Below, piece after piece: positions 63,893 to 64,000 of a stretch of DNA of 64,000 bases. The notes beneath the pieces were generated by a model that was not told the DNA's origin, searched no databases, and saw only the letters and a program-made list of their open reading frames with translations. Location of the stretch: positions 1-64,000 of the forward strand of contig CAJTCE010000008.1 in the NCBI GenBank assembly GCA_910574745.1, written 5' to 3'. The position numbers and the translations under genes are program-made. Origin of the DNA: Lachnospiraceae bacterium (lineage in GTDB: Bacteria; Bacillota; Clostridia; Lachnospirales; Lachnospiraceae). The stretch's first letter is position 1. Each line of letters starts with the position of its first letter.

Positions 63893-63994
63893 AGTAAAAC
63901 CCCTTTCTAAAAAAGGGCGTAAAAAAATAAGCCCTTTAAAAATGTGGGGGCTTATGGTATAATCCAACTTGTCGGGGTTGGATATCCATAAGCC
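63893..63994 (-). promoter_or_regulatory. Recombinase leader: alternative hairpins and a buried ribosome binding site
   Basis: In transcript order: an antiterminator-like hairpin pairs 63994-63977 (GGCTTATGGATATCCAAC) with 63968-63949 (GTTGGATTATACCATAAGCC); a terminator pairs ATAAGCCC (63955-63948) with GGGCTTAT (63934-63927) followed by six more Us; then CCCTTT (63917-63912) pairs with AAAGGG (63906-63901), which is the ribosome binding site. The first two share 63949-63955 and exclude each other. Promoter not visible; it would lie beyond 64000. Confidence 0.7.
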
Positions 63995-64000
63995 TTTTGG

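Larger units (their letters stand above)
60903..64000. mobile_element. Integrated element with serine recombinase, inserted in miaB
   Basis: Starts at the break in miaB and runs off the right edge, so size and type are unknown. Visible content: an XRE regulator (reverse), a divergent control region, two or three small forward genes and a large serine recombinase (reverse). No transfer, capsid, replication or cargo genes are seen in these 3.1 kb. It may be a small integrative element or the end of a prophage or conjugative element. Confidence 0.8.

Overview
The window reads as chromosomal DNA of a spore-forming Lachnospiraceae bacterium (Bacillota, Clostridia). Supporting evidence: strong AGGAGG-type ribosome binding sites, frequent TTG/GTG starts, a T-box leader on leuS, sporulation genes (yqfC, yqfD, a BofC-like protein), Rex, NfnAB, a class B sortase with BspA-like leucine-rich-repeat proteins, and the proB-DUF896-FTHF cyclo-ligase-proA-miaB order. 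The genus cannot be fixed from sequence alone.

Layout. 1-79: 5' end of an IS1182-type transposase leaving the left edge. 195-3077: promoter, T-box and leuS. 3252-4364: three reverse-strand lineage-type genes, including a Cys/Gly/Asn-rich protein. 4584-12927: sortase B and two large wall-anchored LRR proteins that share an unnamed C-terminal domain and a TPxTGD sorting motif. 12998-20957: subtilase, GntR regulator with an operator on its promoter, isocitrate dehydrogenase, an MBOAT/SGNH surface-acylation pair and an ABC-F protein. 21068-30919: Rex, NAD(P)HX repair, alanine racemase, an orphan MazF, a CNNM/CBS protein, YebC, O-acetylhomoserine sulfhydrylase and a GT2. 31139-38635: TepA, FtsK/SpoIIIE, Fhs and FolD (one-carbon metabolism), and a zinc-ribbon/TPR membrane protein. 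38730-45258: NfnAB, RlmH, a phosphodiesterase and an amino-acid:Na+ symporter. 45448-54881: NYN-LOTUS protein, pyrimidine-nucleoside phosphorylase, and the yqfC-yqfD-phoH-(degenerate pgpH)-ybeY cluster. 54919-60727: two flavoproteins and proline/folate genes.

From about 60903 to the right edge the window enters a mobile element. It cuts miaB immediately after the codons for the conserved TFGCQM motif. The element carries an XRE-type regulator, a divergent promoter region with a 19-bp palindrome, two or three small genes and a large serine recombinase. The recombinase leader contains mutually exclusive antiterminator-like and terminator hairpins, followed by a hairpin that buries its ribosome binding site. 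A tightly controlled recombinase inside a core tRNA-modification gene is the most interesting system here. The runner-up is the sortase B/LRR surface locus. No CRISPR array, rRNA or tRNA gene was seen.
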